Assembly (NCBI GenBank): GCA_004292595.1
Contig: RDXM01000110.1
Location: 1 to 53,444 of the forward strand
Origin: Candidatus Kapaibacterium sp.
GTDB taxonomy: Bacteria; Bacteroidota; Ignavibacteria; Kapaibacteriales; UBA4661
DNA length: 53,444 bases
Direction: 5' to 3'
The translations under genes and the position numbers were made by a program. Position 1 is the first letter of the stretch. Every line of letters starts with the position of its first letter. Below are positions 28,168 to 36,449 of the stretch, piece after piece. Under the pieces are notes generated by a model, which had not been told where the DNA came from, made no database searches, and saw only the letters and a list, made by a program, of their open reading frames with translations.

Positions 28168-31100
28168 TTATTTCTGCCCAAAAGCGCGAAGATTATACGT
28201 GAAGGTCAGCAAGAAATAGCGTTGCAGCACGTTTGTTTGCGTGTCTTCGATGAAGCTGCTCGTTACGTTGCGCGTGATGCTGTTGTTCAAATTCAGCGCA
28301 TCAAACACGGACAATTTCAGCTCGCCATTGCCATCGAAAAAGCGTTTGCCAACGCCGATATTTAGCAAAGGAATAGTTTGGTTGAAGCCACCGACCAAGC
28401 CAACATTGGCGAGATAATTGAAGTCCGCACTAATCAAAAATCCTTCCCAGAAAATCCAGTTCAAGCGAGCATTGATGCTGTGAATGAAGTATTCGTTGTC
28501 GAGTGCGCTTTGAAGCGAATTGCGGACGATATTGTACGAGGTTCTGCCAGAAATATTAAAGTCCAAATTCTCGCTAATGTTACTGCCAATGGCAATTTGT
28601 GGCGTAATGCCGTAGGTATTAGAAGCGTTCAGCGCGTCGTTAATGAGCGACACATCGCGCACATAGCTCCCACCCGCATTCAGACTGATGTTCAGCTTGA
28701 AACCTTGCACAGGCTCCCAAGGAAAATTATAGCCCGCAAATGCCCGCACATTCCAGTAATCGTTGAGATTGGTGTAGCGCGTCAGCTGCGCACCGCGTCC
28801 CAAGCGGATTGCCTCGCCGCCGTTGGTATTCTGAACGGTAGTATCGCGCACGGTAATCAAGGTGGAATTGGCAATTTTATCTGCCGTGTAACTTGCTGAA
28901 ACAAAAGCAAATACGGATGTCGCCGTGCGCATATCGAACAAGCCAATATTTGCGGTAAGATTGTGCGTTACTTCTTGCTTCAGTTCGGGATTGCCCACCG
29001 TCAGACGCACAGGATTCGTATTATCCACGACATTTTGCAGTTGGCGAATACCAGGCGCATTGGTGAAAGCACGGTAATTGACGCGCAGATTCCCTACTGG
29101 TCCCGCAAGCATTGATGCGGGATTGCCCGCACCGAACATCATCATCATTGGACCGCCACCACCACTAGGACCGCTACCACCGCCAAACGGCGCACCACCA
29201 GGACCGCCGCCAAACGGCGGACGACCACCACCACCGCCACCGCCCATAGCGGGCGCATTCCCTAAACGCATGGTGAAAACAAGCGAGGGCAAAACGTTCT
29301 GAAACTCGCGGAAAATCTGGGTTTCGGTGGGAAAGGTTTGATTGACATCCAAGCGAGCATATTGGTAATCCGCACCGACGGACAACGACGCGCCCGTTGA
29401 GAGATTGATACGATACGTCAAACCCGGTCGGTGCGTCGAATACAGGCTGCTTGCGAGGTTCGAGAGCGGTTTATTCAGCAAGCTAAATTCACCAGTTGTG
29501 GGGTTAAAGTCTTTTACTTGGCGGTCAGATTCTGTACGGGTTTGATTGATGTTATAGCTTGCTTGCAGCATACTTTGGGTCGAAAGCGGCTCGGTGTACG
29601 CCACATTACCGCCCAGCGAGAGCGAATTTGAGAGCGAGGGTGCGTTTTGATTGAGATTTTGCACGGCAGAATCAAGATTCATCGTCATTGGATTGAAGCG
29701 ATAAAATATATTCATCGCGTCGTTCCGCGAAACGCCATCATTGCGATTCCATGCGGTGCGTTGGCTGACCGAAAGCGTACGCCCTTCGGCATTAAATCTA
29801 TGTCGCCAGAGCAGTTCGTTATTGACCGAAACGCCTTCGGAGCGAGAATCATTCTCGCGTGTGGAAGCATTCAGTGGTGCGCCGCCCTCGCCCATGCGCG
29901 TCGCATTGGTGCTGAGTGTGGTACGCTGATTATTTTGAAAGGTAATTGTTGGCGTGAGAACAAAGGAATTATTGGAATCCAGCGTGTATTCCAAGCGAGC
30001 ATTGATGCGGTGATTGAGGTTGTTTGACAAACTCGTGCTTTCATCCCGTGTGCGCTGCCCAACGCCTTCGGAAAGAAGTGTTTGGCGCAAAGCATTTTGC
30101 GAAGCGTAGTTATTGGTGAAATTGCCGAAGTACGAAGCTGCAACATCAAAATTTTGTCCCCATTTGTCGGCATAATTCACACCCAGCGAATGCGCCGCCG
30201 TGATGCCATCGCTTTGCGGCACAAGGAAATCACCAGGGCTGCCCACGCCGCCTCCACCGCCGCCTGCGGCTCGCATAGCTGCTCCTGCACCGCTACTCAT
30301 TGCGCCGCCCATCATTGTCCGAACCTGAGTATTCATGCCGCCTCCACCGCCGCCGCCCATTGTTCCCAAAATGTCTTGAATTGAAAAGTTTTGCTGATTG
30401 ATATTATTCGATAAGCCAAGCACAGAAATGCGCCGGTCGCCGCCGAAAAAATTCACATTGCCGCCAGCAGTGTAGCGAGCTTCTGCACCAAGCGCAGAGC
30501 CGCCCGCGCCGCCATAGACCTTGCCAAACTGCCCATTTCGGCGGTCGGGCTTGGTAACGATATTGAGCGTTTTGGTGCGATCGCCGTCGTCGAATCCAGA
30601 AAAGCGGGATTGCTCGGACATTTGGTCAATAACCTGCACACGGTCAATCATATCAGCAGGCAAGTTTTTGAGCGCAGTTCGGGGGTCGTCGCCGAAAAAA
30701 GGTTTGCCATCAACAATGACGCGGCGAATCGTTTCGCCTTGTGCTTTCACCGACCCATCCGATTCTACCTGCACTCCGGGCATTTTGCGCACCAAATCTT
30801 CGGCAACGGCATTCCGCTCGGTTTTGAATTGTGCAGCATTATATTCAACTGTATCGCCTTTTACTTCCGCCCGCGCAGCTTGCTCGGATACTTCAACGGC
30901 ATCGGTTTTGACAGTAACCGATTTCATTACAATCGCTGGAAGCCTTACCGTATCTTGCTTGTCAAGCGTAATGATTTTGCGAAATGCCGAAAATCCCACC
31001 GATGTGGCGATGAGTGTGTATGTTCCTGCACCTTTAACGGGCAAAGCAAATGCACCATCTTTATCCGAAACTGCCCCGCCCGCAAATGTGCTGGGATCCA

Positions 31101-31335
31101 TGCTCATTGTGCGTGGTTGCGACGCGGCGGTTTGGCTTGGCGGCGGCGGCTCAATCGCGCCACGCAAAAGCACAATGCGCACACCAGAAAGTGGTTTTTG
31201 CGTGGAATCGCTCATTCGTCCGAGCAGAGTAAAATTATTGCTGGAAGAGGGGGAGGGACTTTGCGCGGAGAGTGGGGAAGACATTCCAGCAAAAACACAC
31301 GCGCAAACGAGAACAAAACGGTAGAAATAGTGCAT
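28168..31335 (-). CDS. TonB-type outer-membrane beta-barrel with carboxypeptidase-regulatory domain
   Basis: An outer-membrane protein of about 1055 aa. The ATG at 31335 starts a clear signal peptide (MHYFYRFVLVCACVFAGMSSPLSAQ); the frame is open 32 codons further. The order is: CarboxypepD_reg-like beta-sandwich (NFTLLGRMSDSTQKPLSGVRIVLL...GTYTLIATSVGF), plug domain (AEDLVRKMPGVQVESDGSVKAQGETIRRVIVDGKPFFGDDPRTALKNLPADMIDRVQV), and a long barrel ending in aromatic YFLLTFTYNLRAFGQK. It fits the 'outer membrane beta-barrel family' of Bacteroidota. Two extracellular-loop regions are extreme Gly/Met/Pro low complexity (encoded near 30240-30360 and 29120-29250). The substrate is unknown; no SusD-like partner adjoins it. 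Confidence 0.9.
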   Translation of the reverse strand: MHYFYRFVLVCACVFAGMSSPLSAQSPSPSSSNNFTLLGRMSDSTQKPLSGVRIVLLRGAIEPPPPSQTAASQPRTMSMDPSTFAGGAVSDKDGAFALPVKGAGTYTLIATSVGFSAFRKIITLDKQDTVRLPAIVMKSVTVKTDAVEVSEQAARAEVKGDTVEYNAAQFKTERNAVAEDLVRKMPGVQVESDGSVKAQGETIRRVIVDGKPFFGDDPRTALKNLPADMIDRVQVIDQMSEQSRFSGFDDGDRTKTLNIVTKPDRRNGQFGKVYGGAGGSALGAEARYTAGGNVNFFGGDRRISVLGLSNNINQQNFSIQDILGTMGGGGGGGMNTQVRTMMGGAMSSGAGAAMRAAGGGGGGVGSPGDFLVPQSDGITAAHSLGVNYADKWGQNFDVAASYFGNFTNNYASQNALRQTLLSEGVGQRTRDESTSLSNNLNHRINARLEYTLDSNNSFVLTPTITFQNNQRTTLSTNATRMGEGGAPLNASTRENDSRSEGVSVNNELLWRHRFNAEGRTLSVSQRTAWNRNDGVSRNDAMNIFYRFNPMTMNLDSAVQNLNQNAPSLSNSLSLGGNVAYTEPLSTQSMLQASYNINQTRTESDRQVKDFNPTTGEFSLLNKPLSNLASSLYSTHRPGLTYRINLSTGASLSVGADYQYARLDVNQTFPTETQIFREFQNVLPSLVFTMRLGNAPAMGGGGGGGRPPFGGGPGGAPFGGGSGPSGGGGPMMMMFGAGNPASMLAGPVGNLRVNYRAFTNAPGIRQLQNVVDNTNPVRLTVGNPELKQEVTHNLTANIGLFDMRTATSVFAFVSASYTADKIANSTLITVRDTTVQNTNGGEAIRLGRGAQLTRYTNLNDYWNVRAFAGYNFPWEPVQGFKLNISLNAGGSYVRDVSLINDALNASNTYGITPQIAIGSNISENLDFNISGRTSYNIVRNSLQSALDNEYFIHSINARLNWIFWEGFLISADFNYLANVGLVGGFNQTIPLLNIGVGKRFFDGNGELKLSVFDALNLNNSITRNVTSSFIEDTQTNVLQRYFLLTFTYNLRAFGQK

Positions 31336-31505
31336 GGTGAGAGCAAAAGTGTGATGAAGAATCAAGAACCATAGAATACAGAGTAAACGAAGAAATATCC
31401 GTAAAGTTACGGCAAAATCACAGCGTGGCAAGACAGGAAGTTGTTAAAACGGTGTTAATCTTTTGGGGGGACTGTATAGATTTTCTTGTATGAGTGGCTA
31501 TTGCG

Positions 31506-31607
31506 TACTGAAAAAGGTTTGTTGCTTCAGATGTAGTCCACCTTCAAGGTGGACTACATCTCAACTCCTTTACTTTTCGATATGCAATTTTTACCCATTT
31601 TTAGTAT
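31506..31607 (-). repeat. Family C hairpin element, copy 3
   Basis: Same orientation as copy 2: TACTGAAAAAGGTTTGTTGC at the left, a hairpin of GATGTAGTCCACCTT and its inverse, and TTTTTAGTA at the right. It occupies most of the 364-bp gap between the barrel gene (start 31335) and the kinase stop (31700). A weaker look-alike start (CTAAAAAAAGGCTTAGTGCTGTAGATGTA, split here by reading) begins near 31645 but lacks the hairpin. Confidence 0.9.
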
Positions 31608-31699
31608 AGTACTGTGAAGTGTGCAAGAAGTTTTGTGTAAACGCTAAAAAAAGGCTTAGTGCTGTAGATGTATTAGCCGTCGGTCATTATGCGATGCTC

Positions 31700-32662
31700 T
31701 TACACGACGTGTTGTAACGGCAATTCGACAATAAACGTCGCGCCATTGCCATATTCAGATTCCACCCAAATTGTTCCCTCGTGCAAGTCTATGATACGTT
31801 TGGTGATAGCCAAGCCCACGCCGTGCGAGGATTCTCCGCCTGTTGGCGTAGCGGACAAGCGTTGGAAATAACCGAAGAGCTTGGATTTATCCTCGTCGGT
31901 CAAGCCCTGCCCTTGGTCTTGCATGGAAACGCGGAGCATTTTATCGGGAGTTTCCTCCACGCGCACGGTGATTTCTGTTCCTGGCGGCGAGTATTTAACC
32001 GCATTCGAGGCAAGATTTTCTAATACTTGGTGCAGTAAATTTGCATCGAAAAATAGCTGTGGCGCAAAAGAGCCATCGGAGACTTCTGGCACAATAAGAT
32101 GAATTTTTTGCCCTTTTTCTGCCGCCCGCACACGATTTTCCTTCACAACCCGCTCCAATACAGGCATAAAAAGCTGTTTCTTTTTGTCGGTATTCATCTT
32201 TCCCATTTCTAGTGCGGAACTGGCAAGCAAACTGTCAATCAGATGTATCATGCGCTCTGCTGTTTCGCGGATAGAACCAGCCGCTTCGGGAAATTCATTG
32301 GGCGTGATGTCGCCAAGTTCCATGAGTTTGACGATAGCAAGAATCGTTGCAATCGGGCTTTTGAGGTCGTGCGCAACAACGCTCAAAAGCTCGGTTTTGC
32401 GGGTATTCGCGCCTTTGGATTCACTGAGCGCAGCTTTTAGCTCGGTTTGCAAACGAAAGAGCTTCGTTTGCGACACATCGCTAATGCGGGTCATCGCCAT
32501 CATCTGCCGCAACAGGTGATTGTAGCTTGCGCTCAGTCGTCCATATTCTTGATGGAGATCTTTTGCTTCGAGAACGTCTAAAGGCTGCTCGGCAATAGTT
32601 TTTGCAAAGCGAGCAAGGGTTTCTTCCTCACGGAAAACGGAAGAAAGTTCAGTTTCGGGCAT
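31700..32662 (-). CDS. Soluble sensor histidine kinase
   Basis: A 320-aa kinase with no membrane segment. A helical N-terminal region (residues 1-85, no recognised sensor domain) leads to HisKA with VAHDLKSP (His98) and HATPase_c with NLASNAVKYSPPG, DQGQGLTDEDK, KLFGYFQRLSATPTGGE and HGVGLAITK. It ends ELPLQHVV. It lies 111 bp downstream of the large propeller kinase on the same strand and may be in one transcript with it. It has no receiver domain and no neighbouring regulator. Its ATPase domain is strikingly close to that of the other four kinases in this window. Confidence 0.9.
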   Translation of the reverse strand: MPETELSSVFREEETLARFAKTIAEQPLDVLEAKDLHQEYGRLSASYNHLLRQMMAMTRISDVSQTKLFRLQTELKAALSESKGANTRKTELLSVVAHDLKSPIATILAIVKLMELGDITPNEFPEAAGSIRETAERMIHLIDSLLASSALEMGKMNTDKKKQLFMPVLERVVKENRVRAAEKGQKIHLIVPEVSDGSFAPQLFFDANLLHQVLENLASNAVKYSPPGTEITVRVEETPDKMLRVSMQDQGQGLTDEDKSKLFGYFQRLSATPTGGESSHGVGLAITKRIIDLHEGTIWVESEYGNGATFIVELPLQHVV

Positions 32663-32772
32663 ATGGTGATGAGGGAAAAATCAAGGAAAAGAAAAATCAA
32701 GGAAAAATGATACTCGCTGCGATGCGTGTGATGCGTCCGATACGAGGGTGCGGATGAATACCGGCTTTTGCC

Positions 32773-35700
32773 TTAGTCTTCTGGCAGCGCCGCTTCTGGC
32801 GGAATTTCCACGAGCGGAAGCTCGACGATGAAGGTTGCGCCTGCGCCAAGCTCTGTTTCGCACCACACGCGCCCTTGCATTGCTTCAACAACCTTTTTCA
32901 CAATCGACAAGCCCAAACCTGTGGAATGCTCGCCGCCCGTGGGCTTTGCCGAAAGTTTTGCAAATTTTCCAAACAGCTTTTGTTTGTCCTCCACCGACAA
33001 ACCAGGACCCTCGTCTTGAATTTCAATCCGCACGTGCGCTTGCTGCATCGGAACGTGTTCTAGGGCATCTTCCTCGCGGGTAAAGAGCGCGGAGAGCCCA
33101 TCGGTGCTGGAACTGATGATATTCACATAGACATTTTTGCCAAGCGGCGAGTATTTGATAGCATTGGAAATAAGATTTTCCATCACTTGCATAAACGCAT
33201 TACGGTCGGCAAAGGTCATCATTTCATCGGTTTCGGTGTTCAAGTGCAGCGAAATTTCTTTGTCTTTTGCTCGCAAATAGTAGCCTTCGACGACATCGTT
33301 CACGACTTCCACAATGTTCATGGCGATACTATTAAACTTGAATTTCCCGCTTTCAATAGAGTTAATATCCAGCAAATTCAGAATCGTTTCTTTCATGCGC
33401 TTTGCCGTGATGAGAATGTGATCCATCTGCTCGACTATCTCATCTGGTGTCATTTTGTTTTGATATTGCTTGACAATCGAAGAACTCATCATAATCGCCG
33501 TGAGCGGATTCTTCAAATCATGCGCGGCAATGCCCAAAAACTCGTTCTTTTCTTGGTTTAATTGCATGAGCGAATCATTCTGCCGCGTAATTTCGCGATT
33601 GCTCAAAGACAGTGCTGCGGTGCGCTCGCCAACGGTGTGTTCCAATGAATTATTCCGCGATTCGATTGAGCGAATACGCCACTTGTAGCCAATAAAAACC
33701 ACTAAACCGCACAGCAACAGCGCAAGCGTTTTTGCCCACCACGTTTGCCACCAATGCGGATGAATAATCACACGCAAGCTCGCTCCTTCTTCATTCCAAA
33801 CGCCGTCGTAGTTTGTTGCACGGACGCGGAAGGTGTATTCGCCCGCATCAAGATTGGTATAGGTAGCTTCGCGCTTATTTTCTAAATCAATCCATTTATT
33901 ATCAAAGCCTTCCAAGCGACAGGAATACGAGATTTTATGCGGCAAAGTGAACGATAAGGCTGCAAACTCAAAGCTGATAAAGGTGTCGTCCACCGAGAGG
34001 TGCAGTTCGCGGTTTGCAGGCATGAGGCTATCACCCAGAAGCGGCATATCAACTGGCTTGTTAAACTTTTTAAAACTCGTCAGCACGATGCTCGGAACGT
34101 TGAAATTCGTGTGAATGCTATCGGGATGAAAGCGCACAATGCCGTTGATACCGCCAAAATAAAACATCCCGTTTGCAGCTTTGAGGCACGCATCTTGGTT
34201 AAATTCGCTGCCAGCGCGATTGTACAATTCCTCGAAGGTCGTGAATTTGCCTGTGCGCGGGTCGAATTTGCAAATGCCACGCACCGTTCCTAGCCAGAGA
34301 TTGCCGCTTTCGTCTTCCAAAATACCGCAGATATAGTTGTTTGGCAAGCCGTCGCTTTCGCGGAAAGCAGTAAATGTGCCGTTTGTGCGGTCGAATTTAT
34401 TGAGTCCGCCCGACGTTCCTACCCACAGCGTTCCTGTGCGGTCTTCGTGAATGGAGAGAACGTAATCGCTGCTAATGCTGGTTGGGTTCGAGGGATTATG
34501 CCGAAAGTGTAGAAATGATGAGCTTTGTGGGTCGAAACGGTTCAAGCCGCCGCCGCGTGTGCCAATCCACAATACGCCCGAGCGGTCTTCAAAAATCTTG
34601 CGCACCGCATTAGAACTGATGTTTTGTCCCACATTGTTCGCGGCACTACTGGTAGAAGTATTACTCCGAAAGGTAGTAAACGTGCCGTTTGCGCGGTTCA
34701 TGCGAGCAAGACCGTTGTTTGTGCCAACCCAAAAATTGCCGTGTGTATCCTCCAACAGCCCGTAAATGCTATTGTCGGGCAAGGCGTTCGGATTATTCGC
34801 ATCAGCAAAATAACTAGTAAAATCATTGGAAGCCGCATTAAATCTACTCAGTCCGCCCTGTGTTCCTACCCAGAGCATTCCTTGGCGGTCTTTGAGCAAA
34901 GAGCAAATGATATTATTCGCCAAACTCCGCGTATTTGCTGGGGTATTGAAGTAACTGGTAAAAGAATTATCCGTAGGATTAAACCGCGCCACGCCACCAG
35001 AATGCGTTCCAAGCCAGATTTCACCAGCTCTTGGTGAGTTTTTTCCTTCCTCAGCAAATGCCATAACGATATTGCCGCCCGCGCCCGAAGCCTCATTGGT
35101 AAAGGTTTCAAAGCGGTACTCATCTGGATGCGAATAGCTCACACCGCCGCCGTCGGTGCCGACCCACAAGCCGCCTGTACGGTCAAAATAGAGCGATAAA
35201 ATTACGTCATTGCTCAGGCTGTGCGCGTTGCTGTACTCGTGTGCGTGGGAATAGGTATGGCGCAAGGCGCGTCGTTCCTCAAGGCTGGGCTTTTCTGCAT
35301 AGACCGCCAAGCACTCATGAACACCGTCGCCCCCATAGCCAGCCCAGAACACACCGTTTTGCGCGGCACAAAGAGCATTGACACTCGAAGCAGAGCGGGT
35401 TTGGTGAGGCATTGTTGCAATAACCTTACCCGTGCTTGCATCTAGGCGAAAAAGTGCCGTCCCACTTGCAATAATAAGCTCTTCACTCGAAACGCCACTT
35501 GCTCGCACAGGGAATATCATTGCGCGAATGTCAGCATCAGGCAGCAAAGAAGATAGGGCTTGAAAGTCTCGCCATTGCTTGCTCGTGGGGTTGTAGGAAA
35601 ACAAGCCGCGTGCCGTGGCAATCCACAAAACGCCCGATGCATCTGAGAGCAACGCACGAATCATGCCGCTTTTGAGCGGAGAATTTTTCACAGAAAATGC

Positions 35701-36270
35701 CTCTTCCACCTCACCATTGCTGGGATTGACACGAAGCAAGCCTGCGCCTGTGCCAATCCACATCCGTGAAGCATTATCTTCGACAAAGGCATACACATCA
35801 TGTTCTTCAAGACTTCCAAACGCGCTTTTCTGCGCCGCAAATGCAGGAGCAAACGCTCCCGTGAAGGGATTGCGCCGCACCGCACCGCCGCCACGTGTGC
35901 CAATCCAAAGCGTACCAGAGCGGTCTTCGTACAAGGTTTGGATGCAATTATTCGTAAGCGAATGCGCAATATTGCTTTGTTGTTGGCGAAAAACGGTTAG
36001 CGTATAACCATCAAAACGGTTCAGTCCATCCTGTGTGCCAAACCACAGAAAGCCTTGCTTGTCTTGAAGAATAGCATACACCGAGCTTTGCGACAAGCCC
36101 TGCTCAAGCGAAATCTTCCGAAAGCGCATCTGCTCTGCGTTTGCGGTATGTGCCAGAAGAGAAAAAAGGGCAAAACAGAATACGCCACAAAACCGTATAT
36201 AGCACCCCAAAGACGAGGTAATATGCGGTTGTGAGGGCAAACAGAATTTTCTATTGGTATGAAGATTCAT
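32773..36270 (-). CDS. Two-component-propeller sensor histidine kinase
   Basis: About 1165 aa from the ATG at 36270 (the frame is open 25 codons further). After a signal peptide ending LLAHTANAEQ comes a beta-propeller region of roughly a dozen Reg_prop blades of the type FEDRSGVLWIGTRGGGLNRFD. A Y_Y_Y domain (FEFAALSFTLPHKISYSCRLEGFD...GEYTFRVRATNYDGVW) and one membrane helix (WAKTLALLLCGLVVFIGY) follow. The cytoplasmic part has HisKA (AAHDLKNP, His942 in the open-frame count) and HATPase_c (NLISNAIKYSP, DEGPGLSVEDK, KLFGKFAKLSAKPTGGE, STGLGLSIVK). It lacks the receiver and AraC domains that make many of these Bacteroidota sensors hybrids. Probably senses polysaccharide-type ligands by family analogy. 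Confidence 0.93.
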   Translation of the reverse strand: MNLHTNRKFCLPSQPHITSSLGCYIRFCGVFCFALFSLLAHTANAEQMRFRKISLEQGLSQSSVYAILQDKQGFLWFGTQDGLNRFDGYTLTVFRQQQSNIAHSLTNNCIQTLYEDRSGTLWIGTRGGGAVRRNPFTGAFAPAFAAQKSAFGSLEEHDVYAFVEDNASRMWIGTGAGLLRVNPSNGEVEEAFSVKNSPLKSGMIRALLSDASGVLWIATARGLFSYNPTSKQWRDFQALSSLLPDADIRAMIFPVRASGVSSEELIIASGTALFRLDASTGKVIATMPHQTRSASSVNALCAAQNGVFWAGYGGDGVHECLAVYAEKPSLEERRALRHTYSHAHEYSNAHSLSNDVILSLYFDRTGGLWVGTDGGGVSYSHPDEYRFETFTNEASGAGGNIVMAFAEEGKNSPRAGEIWLGTHSGGVARFNPTDNSFTSYFNTPANTRSLANNIICSLLKDRQGMLWVGTQGGLSRFNAASNDFTSYFADANNPNALPDNSIYGLLEDTHGNFWVGTNNGLARMNRANGTFTTFRSNTSTSSAANNVGQNISSNAVRKIFEDRSGVLWIGTRGGGLNRFDPQSSSFLHFRHNPSNPTSISSDYVLSIHEDRTGTLWVGTSGGLNKFDRTNGTFTAFRESDGLPNNYICGILEDESGNLWLGTVRGICKFDPRTGKFTTFEELYNRAGSEFNQDACLKAANGMFYFGGINGIVRFHPDSIHTNFNVPSIVLTSFKKFNKPVDMPLLGDSLMPANRELHLSVDDTFISFEFAALSFTLPHKISYSCRLEGFDNKWIDLENKREATYTNLDAGEYTFRVRATNYDGVWNEEGASLRVIIHPHWWQTWWAKTLALLLCGLVVFIGYKWRIRSIESRNNSLEHTVGERTAALSLSNREITRQNDSLMQLNQEKNEFLGIAAHDLKNPLTAIMMSSSIVKQYQNKMTPDEIVEQMDHILITAKRMKETILNLLDINSIESGKFKFNSIAMNIVEVVNDVVEGYYLRAKDKEISLHLNTETDEMMTFADRNAFMQVMENLISNAIKYSPLGKNVYVNIISSSTDGLSALFTREEDALEHVPMQQAHVRIEIQDEGPGLSVEDKQKLFGKFAKLSAKPTGGEHSTGLGLSIVKKVVEAMQGRVWCETELGAGATFIVELPLVEIPPEAALPED

Positions 36271-36346
36271 GGGCGAATGAACAAAAAAGTGTAACTGGTC
36301 AGGTCGTAACAAATGAGCGAGAAACAATGCTCCAACCGTCTTCAAG

Positions 36347-36408
36347 CGGTAGCGCAGACACTCTTGTCTGCGCCATTTGTTGCACAGACAAGAGTGTCTA
36401 TGCTACCG
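36347..36408. repeat. Short palindrome related to family B
   Basis: A 62-bp inverted repeat. CGGTAGCGCAGACACTCTTG on the left is matched by CAAGAGTGTCTATGCTACCG on the right, with two mismatches. Each arm has its own CAGACA/TGTCTG hairpin, as in family B, but the flanks read GGTAGC instead of AGTGGC. It lies between the kup stop and the kinase start and may end kup transcripts, although there is no U-tract. Confidence 0.85.
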
Positions 36409-36449
36409 AAGTCAGAAGAAGTGTATCCAGGTATTTCTTTGTGCATCGC

